Source of the DNA: Planctomyces sp. SH-PL62
GTDB taxonomy: Bacteria > Planctomycetota > Planctomycetia > Isosphaerales > Isosphaeraceae
Assembly (NCBI RefSeq): GCF_001610895.1
Contig: NZ_CP011273.1
Span: forward strand, 558,001 to 622,000
Direction of reading: 5' to 3'
DNA: 64,000 nucleotides
Shown: positions 43,470 to 52,034 of the stretch, one piece after another
Layout: the number at the start of each line of letters is the position of its first letter
How positions within the stretch are numbered: the first letter of the stretch is position 1
The notes under the pieces: model-generated
The model's input: the letters and a program-made list of their open reading frames with translations, nothing else
Databases searched by the model: none
What the model was told of the DNA's origin: nothing
Made by a program: the position numbers and the translations under genes

Positions 43470-45227
43470 ATGAGCGGTGCAGGCCGAGGTGCGGTTCTTC
43501 ACGATCTGGAACGACTGCTACGCGAAGGCGTCGCGCCTCCGGGCGACGGCGACCTGCTGGAGCGGTTCCGATCGACGGGGGACGAAGCCGCCTTCGAGGC
43601 CCTGGTGACGCGGCATGGGCCGATGGTCCGGGGCGTCTGCCATCGGTTCCTGCGGGGCGACCACGACGTCGACGACGCCTTCCAGGCGACGTTCCTCGTC
43701 CTGGCCCGCAAGGCCGCCGGCCTTCGCGACCCCGACCGCCTCGGGCCGTGGCTGTACGGCGTCGCCTCGCGCGTCGCCGCCAAGGCCCGCGCCCGGAACC
43801 TCCGGCGCGGGGATCGGCCTCTGATCGACGACATCCCGGCTCGGGACGACCCCCGCGCCGAGTGGTCGGACGTCCGGCCTATTCTCGACGCCGAGCTGGC
43901 CCGGCTGCCGTCGAAGCAGCGCGACGTGCTGGTCCTCTGCCTGCTCGGCGGGGCCTCCGAGGACGAGGCTTCGCGACGCCTGGCCTGCCCCGTCGGGACC
44001 GTCAAGAGCCGCCTCTCGCGTGCGAAGGAGGCCCTGCGCGGCCGACTCGTCCGGCGCGGGGTCACGCCCGCGGCGGCCCTGGCGGCGGCCTCGTCGGCCG
44101 AGTCGTTCGCGTCCCCCGTGTCCATGACGCTCCTCCGCGCGACCCTGGCGACGATCTCGGCGAAGGCCGCGATCCCGCCCGCCGTCGCGGCCCTGACCCA
44201 GGGAGTCGCACCGACCATGTTCTCGAAACCGATCCTCTCCGCTTTGGCCCTTGCGGGGAGCCTTGCAACGTTCGGCCTGACGGCGGCGGCCTGGTATCAG
44301 CCGTCCCCTCCCCCGCCCCAGGACGTCGCAAGCGACGGCCCGAAGGTCGAGAAGGCGCGGACCCCCTCGCCAAGAGCCGCGACGGAACGCAACCTGCGGC
44401 AGATCCTCCTGGCGATGCACAATTTCTACAGCACGAACGACGCCTTCCCGACCGCCGCCATCCGCGGTGCCAATGGGCGGCCCTTGCTGAGCTGGAGGGT
44501 GGCGATCCTGCCGTATCTCGGTGCCGAGTCAAACGGTCTCTACCACGAGTTCCGCCTGGACGAGCCCTGGGACTCGCCCCACAACCAGACGTTGATCCCC
44601 CGCATGCCCGAATTTTTCCAGACGCCCGGCGTCGAGTCGCCCCCCGGCCAGACCCGGATTCGCGGCTATGCGGGCCCCGACGCCATGTTCGGCCCGGAAC
44701 TTGGCGAAGAGACGGCCACGGGCGTGCGCTTCGAAGACGTCCGGGACGGGGCGCCGAACACCGCGTTCCTGACCGTGGCCGCCGAGCCGACCATCTGGAC
44801 GCGGCCGGGGGAACTCTCGCTCGTCCCGCGGGAATCGTTCGGGAAACCCGACGCGAGCGACCCGAAGGGCTACGTCTTCGCCATGGCCGACGGCTCTATC
44901 CGCCACTTCGCTGACACGCCCGGACGGGATCATTTCGTGCTGGCGGCGCTCTCGCGGTCGGGAGGCGAGGTCATCCCCTGGGAGGTCGCCTCGCCGAAGA
45001 GACCCCCGCACGCCGGCGAGGTCGAGTCGCCTTTCCAGGTGACGGAGGGCGCGACGGTCGGGGTCCCGGCCGATCCCCGTCTCATGCAGGCCGCGCCGGC
45101 CGATCGAGGCCCGACGCCCGCGCCGGACCTGGAGTCCCGATTCCGCCGCGTCGAGGAGAAGCTGGACCAGATCCTCGAACGGCTCGACGAGATGACGAGG
45201 CGGCTCGACGAGGGGGCGAGGCCCTGA
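43470..45227 (+). CDS. ECF sigma factor fused to membrane anchor and DUF1559-like domain (paralog B)
   Basis: 585 residues. Sigma region 2 DHDVDDAFQATFLVLARKAA and region 4 CPVGTVKSRLSRAKEALRGR, then KPILSALALAGSLATFGLTA as membrane helix near residue 255-275. The exported half has LRQILLAMHNFYSTNDAFP, PLLSWRVAILPYLGAESNGL and FAMADGSIRHFA, the DUF1559-like core, and ends in RFRRVEEKLDQILERLDEMT. It lacks the Met/Gly insert of paralog A at 35370. The NHL gene ends 153 bases upstream; co-regulation is possible. Confidence 0.87.
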   Translation: MSGAGRGAVLHDLERLLREGVAPPGDGDLLERFRSTGDEAAFEALVTRHGPMVRGVCHRFLRGDHDVDDAFQATFLVLARKAAGLRDPDRLGPWLYGVASRVAAKARARNLRRGDRPLIDDIPARDDPRAEWSDVRPILDAELARLPSKQRDVLVLCLLGGASEDEASRRLACPVGTVKSRLSRAKEALRGRLVRRGVTPAAALAAASSAESFASPVSMTLLRATLATISAKAAIPPAVAALTQGVAPTMFSKPILSALALAGSLATFGLTAAAWYQPSPPPPQDVASDGPKVEKARTPSPRAATERNLRQILLAMHNFYSTNDAFPTAAIRGANGRPLLSWRVAILPYLGAESNGLYHEFRLDEPWDSPHNQTLIPRMPEFFQTPGVESPPGQTRIRGYAGPDAMFGPELGEETATGVRFEDVRDGAPNTAFLTVAAEPTIWTRPGELSLVPRESFGKPDASDPKGYVFAMADGSIRHFADTPGRDHFVLAALSRSGGEVIPWEVASPKRPPHAGEVESPFQVTEGATVGVPADPRLMQAAPADRGPTPAPDLESRFRRVEEKLDQILERLDEMTRRLDEGARP

Positions 45228-45397
45228 TCGGTTGAGGCGGCGGGTGAGCCCGGTCGCCGTCGGAATTCGCAGGTAGGCCGGCTGTCAGGTCGGCGTCCTT
45301 CGCGATCATGCCTTCTCCCACGAGGGGCGAAGGCATGCAGGTGACGGCCTCAGTCATTGTGGACGGACCGAAACTCCGGCGGGTTTCGTGCTCAAGA

Positions 45398-45576
45398 ACG
45401 GTCTTCCCCCCTCGCGGGGGAAGACAGACCCCGAAGGGGTCAGATGAGGGGGAAGACGAGCACGAGCGCCGTCGGGATTCGCGATCCGGTTACCCGAGCG
45501 CCGACGGCGTTCGTGCTCGTATTTCCCCCTCATCCGGCCCTGCGGGCCACCTTCCCCCGCGAGGGGGGAAGGACGT
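45398..45576. repeat. Long imperfect palindrome (about 180 bp)
   Basis: Left arm: GGTCTTCCCCCCTCGCGGG, then GATGAGGGGGAAGACGAGCA and CGAGCGCCGTCGG. Right arm is their reverse: CCGACGGCGTTCGTGCTCG, TTTCCCCCTCATC, CTTCCCCCGCGAGGGGGGAA. It fills most of the gap between the ECF gene and the exported protein gene transcribed toward it, and could fold as cruciform or terminate both transcripts. Looks like a copy of a dispersed element. Confidence 0.7.
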
Positions 45577-45610
45577 TGCTGGCTCCGTCTGCCCTCACCG
45601 GGGCAGGCGC

Positions 45611-47830
45611 TCACTCGATCTCGACGTGCACCGCGTCGGCCGAGTTGGGGAAGCGGATCAGGAGGGTCTTCGACGCCTCGTCCCACGTCTGGGACTCCGC
45701 GTCGAGCGGCTTTCCGGCGACCGTGACGGAGCCGGGGGCTTTCGCCAGGGCCACGCGGACGGAGGCGGTGATGTTCTGGGGGCCTCGGGCGAAGAAGCTC
45801 AGGCCCTGGCCGTTCGGGGCCTCGTCGGTGACCTTGCAGGCCGAGGCGAGCACGCGCGGGCCGTCCGAGGGGACGCGGTCCAGGTCCAGCAGGAGCGCCC
45901 GCCGATTGGGATCGAGCGTGACCGAATCGACGACCTTCAGGCCGGCGTCGAACAGGTCGACGAATCGACCCTTGAGCACGTGATCGGATTCGCCGGGTGC
46001 GGCCTCAAGCCCGGCGGCGACGACGTAAGGGCCGCGATGCAGGACGAGGTGGTTCGTCTCCTTGTACGGCAGCTTGGCCGCGCCGCAGGCCTGCTCGATG
46101 AGCTTGCGGACGGCGTCGGCGCCTTCGGGCTTGTAGGTCAGCGCGGCGGGGCTGGAGGCGTCCCAGATCAGCGTGCCGGAGCCGACCGCGTGGGCGCCGG
46201 GCGTGGCGTCCCGGCCGACGCCGAGGGCGTCGAAGAGGGCCTGGCGGGGGTTGGCGTAGCCGGGGCCGCCGGGGGCGTTCCACCAGGAGCGGACCTCGTT
46301 GTACACGTCCTGGTCGTCGTCGATGAACAGCAGGACCCCGCCCGCCTTGACCCACTCGGCCAGGACCTTGTCGGCGTCGTTGGTCAAGGGCTTCATGCCC
46401 TCATAGGTCATCAACAGGACCTTGTAGCGGCCCAGGTCGTCGGTCGTCCGCAGGTTCTCGAGCTGCACGGGCTCGGCGGGGATCCCGCGCTGGAGGGCCG
46501 GCAGGGCGAGGCCGAAGAAGTTGCCGAGGTACGGGTCGGACGGCTTGAACCCCTCGCGCTGGAACATCAGGGCGTCGGAGACGACCAGGCCGACGCCCCG
46601 GGTGCCGGAATCCCAGGCGATCTCGGGCTGGTCCATGTGGTTGAGGGTGTTCATGACGGTCATCAGCTCGGTGGCGTAGTCGGCCGGGATCGGGATGCGG
46701 TTCCCTCCTCGGCGGCGTCGGGCGTCTCCCGGCGGCGGGGCCGAGCCGGGCGCGGGGTACTTGCCGTGGAAGATCCGCTCGGGCCAGGGCGCGACCTCGT
46801 ACCGGGTGGTCTCGGGCCAGAAGAGCGAGCCGACGACGGTGCATTCCCAGTTCGTCTTGTAGTCGTCCCAGTCGTGGTTGGGGTCGTCCTCGATGGGGTC
46901 GTGGAGGAACCAGAGCCGTCCGCCGCTGCCGCGGGTGGCGGCGGTCATGGAGCCGTACTCGAAGAAGGCGGTCTGGAAGGTGCGCTCGGCCGTCTTCCCC
47001 TGGTAGACGTTCTTCGACCGGGCGGTGCCGGTCCAGACCTGGGCGATGAAGCCGTCGGCCCCGACGGTGAGCAGGCTGGATTCGGGGCTCACGATGTTCC
47101 AGAGGGCGTAGTTGACCAGGCTGTGGGTGGGGACGTAGCACTTCACGTTCTTGCCGGTCTCGGCGTTCTTTTGCTTCACCGCGTCGAAGATCTGCTTGAG
47201 GGCGTCGCGGTAGAGGACGTACTTGAGTCGGCTGGCGCGGTACTGCGCGTCGGCCGACTGGTGGGGCGGGATCCACTCTTCCTGGTAGTGCTCGCGCCAG
47301 GCGCGCTTGAAGCCCTCGCTGTATCCGGCGCGGGCCCAGAATTCGGGCTCCTCCAGGTGGACCGCCTCGACGCCGGCGTCGATGGCCTTGAGGACGTTCT
47401 GGGCCAGGTAGGCGCCGAAGTTCGGGCCGGGGCACATGTAGTAGACGTCGCCGCCGTGGGAGATGACGTTGCCGTTGCGGTCGGTCTGGGCCTCGTCGAC
47501 GTGATTCACGCCGTCGAACCGGCCGTAGAGGTAGTCCTGGTACTGGCCCCAGGAGACGCCGGTCATCAGATGGACGATGTAGCCGCGTTCCTTCCACTGG
47601 CGGACGCGATCCGGGAGGCTGGCGTCGACGCCGTAGCACATGGCGACGTCGGCCGGCAGTTGCAGCCCGGCGTCCCAGGGAGCGTGGGTCTGGAACGACG
47701 TCCGTTCCTCCTTCTGGCGGGGGTCGGGCGTCTGGGCCCACGCGAGAGGGGTGGCGAGGCCCGTCGCGGTCGCGGCGATGACGCCGAGCGCGAAGAAGCT
47801 TCGGAGGCCGTGCGTGAATGGAGATGTCAT
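45611..47830 (-). CDS. Exported glycosidase-like protein, unassigned family
   Basis: 739 residues. Signal peptide MTSPFTHGLRSFFALGVIAA to AWAQ. The N-terminal 350 residues read as a TIM-barrel with VEAVHLEEPEFWARAGYSEG, reminiscent of a catalytic strand end, and WGQYQDYLYGRFDG. The middle has a flavodoxin-like or glutamine-amidotransferase-like part (LGRYKVLLMTYEGMKPLTND; GGVLLFIDDDQDVYNEV) seen in GH42-type beta-galactosidases, and a C-terminal beta-sandwich. I cannot name the family; a role in polysaccharide breakdown is probable. Confidence 0.6.
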   Translation of the reverse strand: MTSPFTHGLRSFFALGVIAATATGLATPLAWAQTPDPRQKEERTSFQTHAPWDAGLQLPADVAMCYGVDASLPDRVRQWKERGYIVHLMTGVSWGQYQDYLYGRFDGVNHVDEAQTDRNGNVISHGGDVYYMCPGPNFGAYLAQNVLKAIDAGVEAVHLEEPEFWARAGYSEGFKRAWREHYQEEWIPPHQSADAQYRASRLKYVLYRDALKQIFDAVKQKNAETGKNVKCYVPTHSLVNYALWNIVSPESSLLTVGADGFIAQVWTGTARSKNVYQGKTAERTFQTAFFEYGSMTAATRGSGGRLWFLHDPIEDDPNHDWDDYKTNWECTVVGSLFWPETTRYEVAPWPERIFHGKYPAPGSAPPPGDARRRRGGNRIPIPADYATELMTVMNTLNHMDQPEIAWDSGTRGVGLVVSDALMFQREGFKPSDPYLGNFFGLALPALQRGIPAEPVQLENLRTTDDLGRYKVLLMTYEGMKPLTNDADKVLAEWVKAGGVLLFIDDDQDVYNEVRSWWNAPGGPGYANPRQALFDALGVGRDATPGAHAVGSGTLIWDASSPAALTYKPEGADAVRKLIEQACGAAKLPYKETNHLVLHRGPYVVAAGLEAAPGESDHVLKGRFVDLFDAGLKVVDSVTLDPNRRALLLDLDRVPSDGPRVLASACKVTDEAPNGQGLSFFARGPQNITASVRVALAKAPGSVTVAGKPLDAESQTWDEASKTLLIRFPNSADAVHVEIE

Positions 47831-47855
47831 GGGGCGCCTCGAAGGAGAGGAATCG

Positions 47856-48419
47856 TCAGGGCGAGACGACGTCGGCTCGCGACGTCGCTCGGGAATTCTC
47901 GCGAGAGAACCAGGAGGCGGGGACCTCGCGGCCGGCGACCTGGGCCTCGTGCTGGAGCAGCCAGAGCTTGCGGTCGCAGCCGCCGCCGAAGCCGCCGAGG
48001 CGGCCGTCGGCGGCGATTACGCGATGACAGGGGACGACGACCGCGATCGGATTTCGACCGTTGGCGCCGCCCACGGCGCGGCTCGCCTTCGGGGAGCCGA
48101 CGCGACGCGCCAGCTCGGCGTAAGAGATCGTCTCGCCGTAGGGGATCCGGGCCAGCTCGGTCCAGACCTGGACCTGGAAGGGGGTCCCCTCCTGGGACAG
48201 CAGAAGACCGAAGCTCCGCGACCGCCCGGCGAAGTAGGCGTCGAGCTGGGCTCGGACGTCGTCGAGGAAGGCGCTTCGGCCCTCCTCCGACCCTTCCGGG
48301 AGTCGGCGGTCGGAGGGGCCGTCGAGCATGTTCAACCGGCAGAGCCGATCCCCCCTCGCCGCGAGCAGGAGTTCGCCGATGGGGCTCGCGAACCGGGCGT
48401 ACTGGATCGATTGGCTCAT
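47856..48419 (-). CDS. ogt: Methylated-DNA-protein-cysteine methyltransferase (Ogt-type)
   Basis: 187 residues. Active-site motif VVPCHRVI (Cys acceptor) with the preceding GGANGRNPIA loop and GGFGGGCDRKLWLLQHE after it; upstream GTPFQVQVWTELARIPYGET is the DNA-binding helix-turn-helix. It removes alkyl groups from O6-alkylguanine and is consumed in the reaction. It sits between two exported glycosidase-like genes on the same strand, which looks accidental. Confidence 0.93.
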   Translation of the reverse strand: MSQSIQYARFASPIGELLLAARGDRLCRLNMLDGPSDRRLPEGSEEGRSAFLDDVRAQLDAYFAGRSRSFGLLLSQEGTPFQVQVWTELARIPYGETISYAELARRVGSPKASRAVGGANGRNPIAVVVPCHRVIAADGRLGGFGGGCDRKLWLLQHEAQVAGREVPASWFSRENSRATSRADVVSP

Positions 48420-48444
48420 GGCGGGGATCTCCGGGACTACGGGG

Positions 48445-50589
48445 TCAACGGCTTCCCGATCGTCGCGCGTACGACTGGGCGTGGATCGCGCGGGCGGCGG
48501 CGACCATCTCGGGGTAGGCGAGGTCGGCGACGTTCAGGAAGCCGATGTTGTAATTCTCGCCGTCGTACGACCGCCCTGTCACGGGCTCGTCGACGAACTG
48601 GAACCAGTGGCAGCCGATGAACGACGGGTGGTCCAGGACCGCGCCGACGTACTCGGCGTACGCCCCCGCGCGTTCCTCCTGGCTGGCGGTGGGGACCAGG
48701 CCGGTGTGGAACATCCCCCGGTCCAGCGCGCCGAAGTGGAATTCGCCGATGATCGCCGGCCTGTCCAGCGTCTCCAGGATCGTCCACTCGGCGGGGTCGA
48801 GCTTCCGCTCGTAGAGGTTGAAGCTGATCACGTCGCAGAACTCGGCGGCGGCCTCGATCGCCTCGGGGGTCTTCCAGGCGAACCGGCAGCCCATGTAGAG
48901 ATGGTCCGGGTCGGACGCCTTGAGCGCGTCCCGGACCGTCCGGAAGTAGGCGCGGGCGATCTCCTTGACGAAGCCGCGGAGGTCGTCTCGCATCGCGTCG
49001 GTCCACTCGGCCGGGTCGTCCGAGGGCCGCCACGGGGCTTCGAGGGTCGCCCAGTCGCCGACGTCCGCCCGCCAGGCGTCGTTCAGGCGGTCGATCCCGC
49101 CGTGGCGCGCCTTGAGCCGCTCGATCAAGGCCCGTTTGGCGGGCGAGTCGGCGGCGTCGAGGTCGAGCGCGCCCAGCGCCAGGCCGACGCGGCCGCGATC
49201 GCCGCCGCCCCCCCAGCTCAGCTCATTGTCGACGAAGTAGCCCAGGCACCAGGGGTCCCCCCGGAATGTCCGGACGGCCTCGGCGACGTTCCGACGCACG
49301 GCCTCGGCGAACCGAGGGTCGAACGGGTCGGGCATCCGCCCCCAGTAGTCGGAGCCGCTGGCGATGGTGGCGAATTCGCCGTGCGTCCCCAGGGTCGCGA
49401 CGTAGGGCGTCCGGGGCATGCGGGCGTCCGTCGTCCGGGGCGCGCCGGCGAACCGTCGATCCGACCAGTTGCCGATCGTGTTGAAGCCCCACGAGGCCAG
49501 CCGACGGAGGGTCGCGTCGGCCCAACGACCGGCGTGGTCGGGGCCGTAGATCCGCATCAGGTTCGCGTTGTAGAAGCTGAACGTGTCGCCGCTCTTGACC
49601 GGGCCGGAATGGACGTTGGAGACGTGCCCATAGAAGCGGCCTAGGGGGTCGTCGCGCTTCGGGAGCCAGGTGAACATCGCCTCGCGGCCGGTGACGATCG
49701 TGTTGTGGTCGCCGGTCGTCACGCAGTCGATCCCCAGCGAGAAGAAGGGGGCGCCTTCGGGATCGACGAACCACCACTTGCCGTCGCGCTTGATGGTGCG
49801 GAAGTAGCCCGAGGCTTCCGCCCTGGGGCCGTCCTTCCAGCCGCCGAACGCGTTGCGGTCGGCCGGCGCGGGGTGGGCTTCAAGCTCGGCGAGGTCGGCC
49901 TGGTGGCGAGCCTTGAGGTCGGCCTCGGAGTGGACCTTGCCGGGCCAGTCGGCGCCGGTGTACTGGCCGAAGGCGTCGACGATCCCCTCGATGGGCGGGA
50001 TCGGCGCCACGCTTGCGGACCGGATTTCGAGGGCCTGCGGGCCCTTGGGGGCGTGGACGAAGATCTGGGCCGCGACGATGTGGCCGAGGTTCAGGTCGTC
50101 GTCGCCGTTCGCGGACAGGCTGCGGCCGCCGCCGTCGCCGGGGAGCCCGCGCATGCCGAAGCTCATCGGCCCGTCCTTGCCGACGGCGATGGCGAACACG
50201 GCGGCCTCGCCGGCTTCGAGGCGGCCGTTGGCGGTGCGGCAGTGGCGGACCCCGTCGGCCCTGGGATCGTCGTCGATGCGGACGCCGAACTCGACGGCCG
50301 TGGGGCCGGGATTCTTCAGGTCGAGCTTCAGGAGGCCGGTCCCGCGCCAGTCCCAGGGACGCCCGGCGGGGGCGTCGATCCGGGCGTTTGGCCATTCGGC
50401 GGGATGGAAGGTGATGCGCAGCCCGCCGGGCGTCTCGGGGAGCGGCTCGACGGTCGCGTCGTTCCCCTTGAGGTTCAGCGAGAGGAGGTCGACGGCCGGC
50501 GGCGGATCGGCGGCCGGCGAGGCGACGGCCGCAAGGGCGAACGCCAGCGCGAGGAGCATCGAGCGGGAGAGGGAACGGGAGCGGGTCAT
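48445..50589 (-). CDS. Exported beta-agarase-like glycoside hydrolase (GH50/GH42-like)
   Basis: 714 residues. Signal peptide MTRSRSLSRSMLLALAFALA. A beta-sandwich of about 200 residues comes first, then the TIM barrel: WWFVDPEGAPFFSLGIDCVT, ASWGFNTIGNWSD, and GYFVDNELSWGGGGDRGRVG, where Asn-Glu is the probable acid/base pair. The likely nucleophile Glu is in IIGEFHFGALDRGMFHTG. This matches GH50-type agarases and related enzymes; substrate could be agar, another galactan or a glycosaminoglycan-like polymer. Confidence 0.78.
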   Translation of the reverse strand: MTRSRSLSRSMLLALAFALAAVASPAADPPPAVDLLSLNLKGNDATVEPLPETPGGLRITFHPAEWPNARIDAPAGRPWDWRGTGLLKLDLKNPGPTAVEFGVRIDDDPRADGVRHCRTANGRLEAGEAAVFAIAVGKDGPMSFGMRGLPGDGGGRSLSANGDDDLNLGHIVAAQIFVHAPKGPQALEIRSASVAPIPPIEGIVDAFGQYTGADWPGKVHSEADLKARHQADLAELEAHPAPADRNAFGGWKDGPRAEASGYFRTIKRDGKWWFVDPEGAPFFSLGIDCVTTGDHNTIVTGREAMFTWLPKRDDPLGRFYGHVSNVHSGPVKSGDTFSFYNANLMRIYGPDHAGRWADATLRRLASWGFNTIGNWSDRRFAGAPRTTDARMPRTPYVATLGTHGEFATIASGSDYWGRMPDPFDPRFAEAVRRNVAEAVRTFRGDPWCLGYFVDNELSWGGGGDRGRVGLALGALDLDAADSPAKRALIERLKARHGGIDRLNDAWRADVGDWATLEAPWRPSDDPAEWTDAMRDDLRGFVKEIARAYFRTVRDALKASDPDHLYMGCRFAWKTPEAIEAAAEFCDVISFNLYERKLDPAEWTILETLDRPAIIGEFHFGALDRGMFHTGLVPTASQEERAGAYAEYVGAVLDHPSFIGCHWFQFVDEPVTGRSYDGENYNIGFLNVADLAYPEMVAAARAIHAQSYARRSGSR

Positions 50590-50919
50590 GGAGTCACCCT
50601 GGCTTTCCGTGGGGAGGAGGCTCGGGCGTCCCGGCCGTCGGGCGTGCGGCGGGGGGGCCGTCCGGTGGGCCAGGCGGGGGGCCTGGGCCGTCGCGCGGGG
50701 ATACAGTCTCGCACGGCCCCGGACGCGGCGACTCTTGGATTATAACCCGTCCGTTGCACCGAGTCCCCGCCTCGTCTCGGCGGGACCTCAACGGGGCGAC
50801 TCCCGATTGAAGTCGCCTCGGAATTGAGATATCTTGCCGTCCTGATGTTGCACCGATGGTCGCCGGCTCGGCTGGATGGGAGGGTGCGACGGACGGCCGA
50901 TCGATCGAGGGGGGTGGCG
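50590..50919. other. Intergenic between divergent genes
   Basis: 330 bases between the agarase-like gene (left) and deacetylase gene (right). It should hold both promoters; TTGGATTATAACC near 50735 contains a TATAAC, but no -35 is obvious. Confidence 0.35.
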
Positions 50920-51990
50920 ATGGGCAAGGCGGTGAAGCTGCTGGCGTATCGCTGCTGCAAGGGCCTCGGCTTGTTCCACCTTTCGCGGCGATGGGGGGCG
51001 GGGCGGCTGCGGATCCTCTGCTATCACGGGGTTTCCGTCGCGGACGAGCACCGCTTCGCGCCCGGCCTTTTCATGCGGCCCGAGACGGTGCGATCGCGGC
51101 TGGAGATCCTCAAACGCGGAGGATACGTCGTCTTGCCGCTCGCCGAGGCCGTGGAGAGGCTGGACGCGGGGACGCTGCCCGCCGACGCCGTGGTCATCAC
51201 CTACGACGACGGTTTCTACGGCAGCCACCTCTTCGGGATGGACGTCGCCCGGGGCTTCGGCCTGCCGCAGACCTTCTACATCACGACGTACCACGTCATC
51301 AAGCAGACGCCGATCTTTCGGCTGGTCGTCCGCTATCTGTTCTGGAAGACCCACCATCGCGAGCTGCGCGTGGACGGCCTCCTCGACCCGGAAACGGGGA
51401 CGATCCCCCTGGGGGACGGTCGGTCGAACGAGTTCATGTGGCGGCTGATCCGGCACGCCGAGGAGCGGCTCGACGAACCCGGTCGAGTCGCGCTGGGCCG
51501 CGAGCTTGGGGGACGGCTGGGCGTGGATTACGACGCGATCGCCCGCGACCGCCGGTTCTCGCTGGTGAGCCCGGCGGAGATCGCGCGGCTGGTCGAGGCG
51601 GGGGTCGACGTCCAGCTTCATACGCACCGGCATTGCATGCCATCGGACGAACCGGGGGTGGTGCGGGAGATCGTCGACAATCGGGCCGTGCTGGAGCCGA
51701 TCGTCGGCCGTCCTTGCGACCATCTCTGCTACCCCAGCGGCGCCTTCCTGGCCGAGCAGCGGCCCTGGCTCGAGGCGCTGGGGGTGGCGAGCGCCACGAC
51801 GTGCCTCGTCGGGATGAACGACCCCGGGACGCCTCGGCTCGCGCTGAAGCGGTTCCTCGACGCGGAGGACGTCTCGGCGATCGAGTTCGAGGCCGAGCTG
51901 AGCGGCTTCGCGGAGATCCTCCGCCGGGTCCGGGGGGCGGTGCGCCGCGAGCCGCCCGCCACCTCGTCCCCGACGTCGTACGGCCACTAG
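50920..51990 (+). CDS. Polysaccharide deacetylase family protein
   Basis: 356 residues from ATG 50920 (MGKAVKLLAYRCCKG), with GAGGGGGG as ribosome site; the frame is open to 50824. The NodB-type domain shows LRILCYHGVSVADEHRF, VVITYDDGFYGSH (the first Asp of the metal triad), and VDVQLHTHRHCMPS, where two histidines complete the site. Between them is an insert of about 80 residues. Probably removes acetyl groups from cell-surface or extracellular polysaccharide. No signal peptide. Confidence 0.85.
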   Translation: MGKAVKLLAYRCCKGLGLFHLSRRWGAGRLRILCYHGVSVADEHRFAPGLFMRPETVRSRLEILKRGGYVVLPLAEAVERLDAGTLPADAVVITYDDGFYGSHLFGMDVARGFGLPQTFYITTYHVIKQTPIFRLVVRYLFWKTHHRELRVDGLLDPETGTIPLGDGRSNEFMWRLIRHAEERLDEPGRVALGRELGGRLGVDYDAIARDRRFSLVSPAEIARLVEAGVDVQLHTHRHCMPSDEPGVVREIVDNRAVLEPIVGRPCDHLCYPSGAFLAEQRPWLEALGVASATTCLVGMNDPGTPRLALKRFLDAEDVSAIEFEAELSGFAEILRRVRGAVRREPPATSSPTSYGH

Positions 51991-52034
51991 GCCGGGTCCG
52001 TCGCGTCCGTCGGGTCGGGGTTCCCGCCGGTCGG

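Noticed and set aside
45308-48517. A 1069-codon plus-strand open frame
   Set aside because: It overlaps the well-supported minus-strand exported protein and Ogt genes; its composition (Gly, Arg, Val, Asp) is typical of antisense shadow frames in high-GC DNA.
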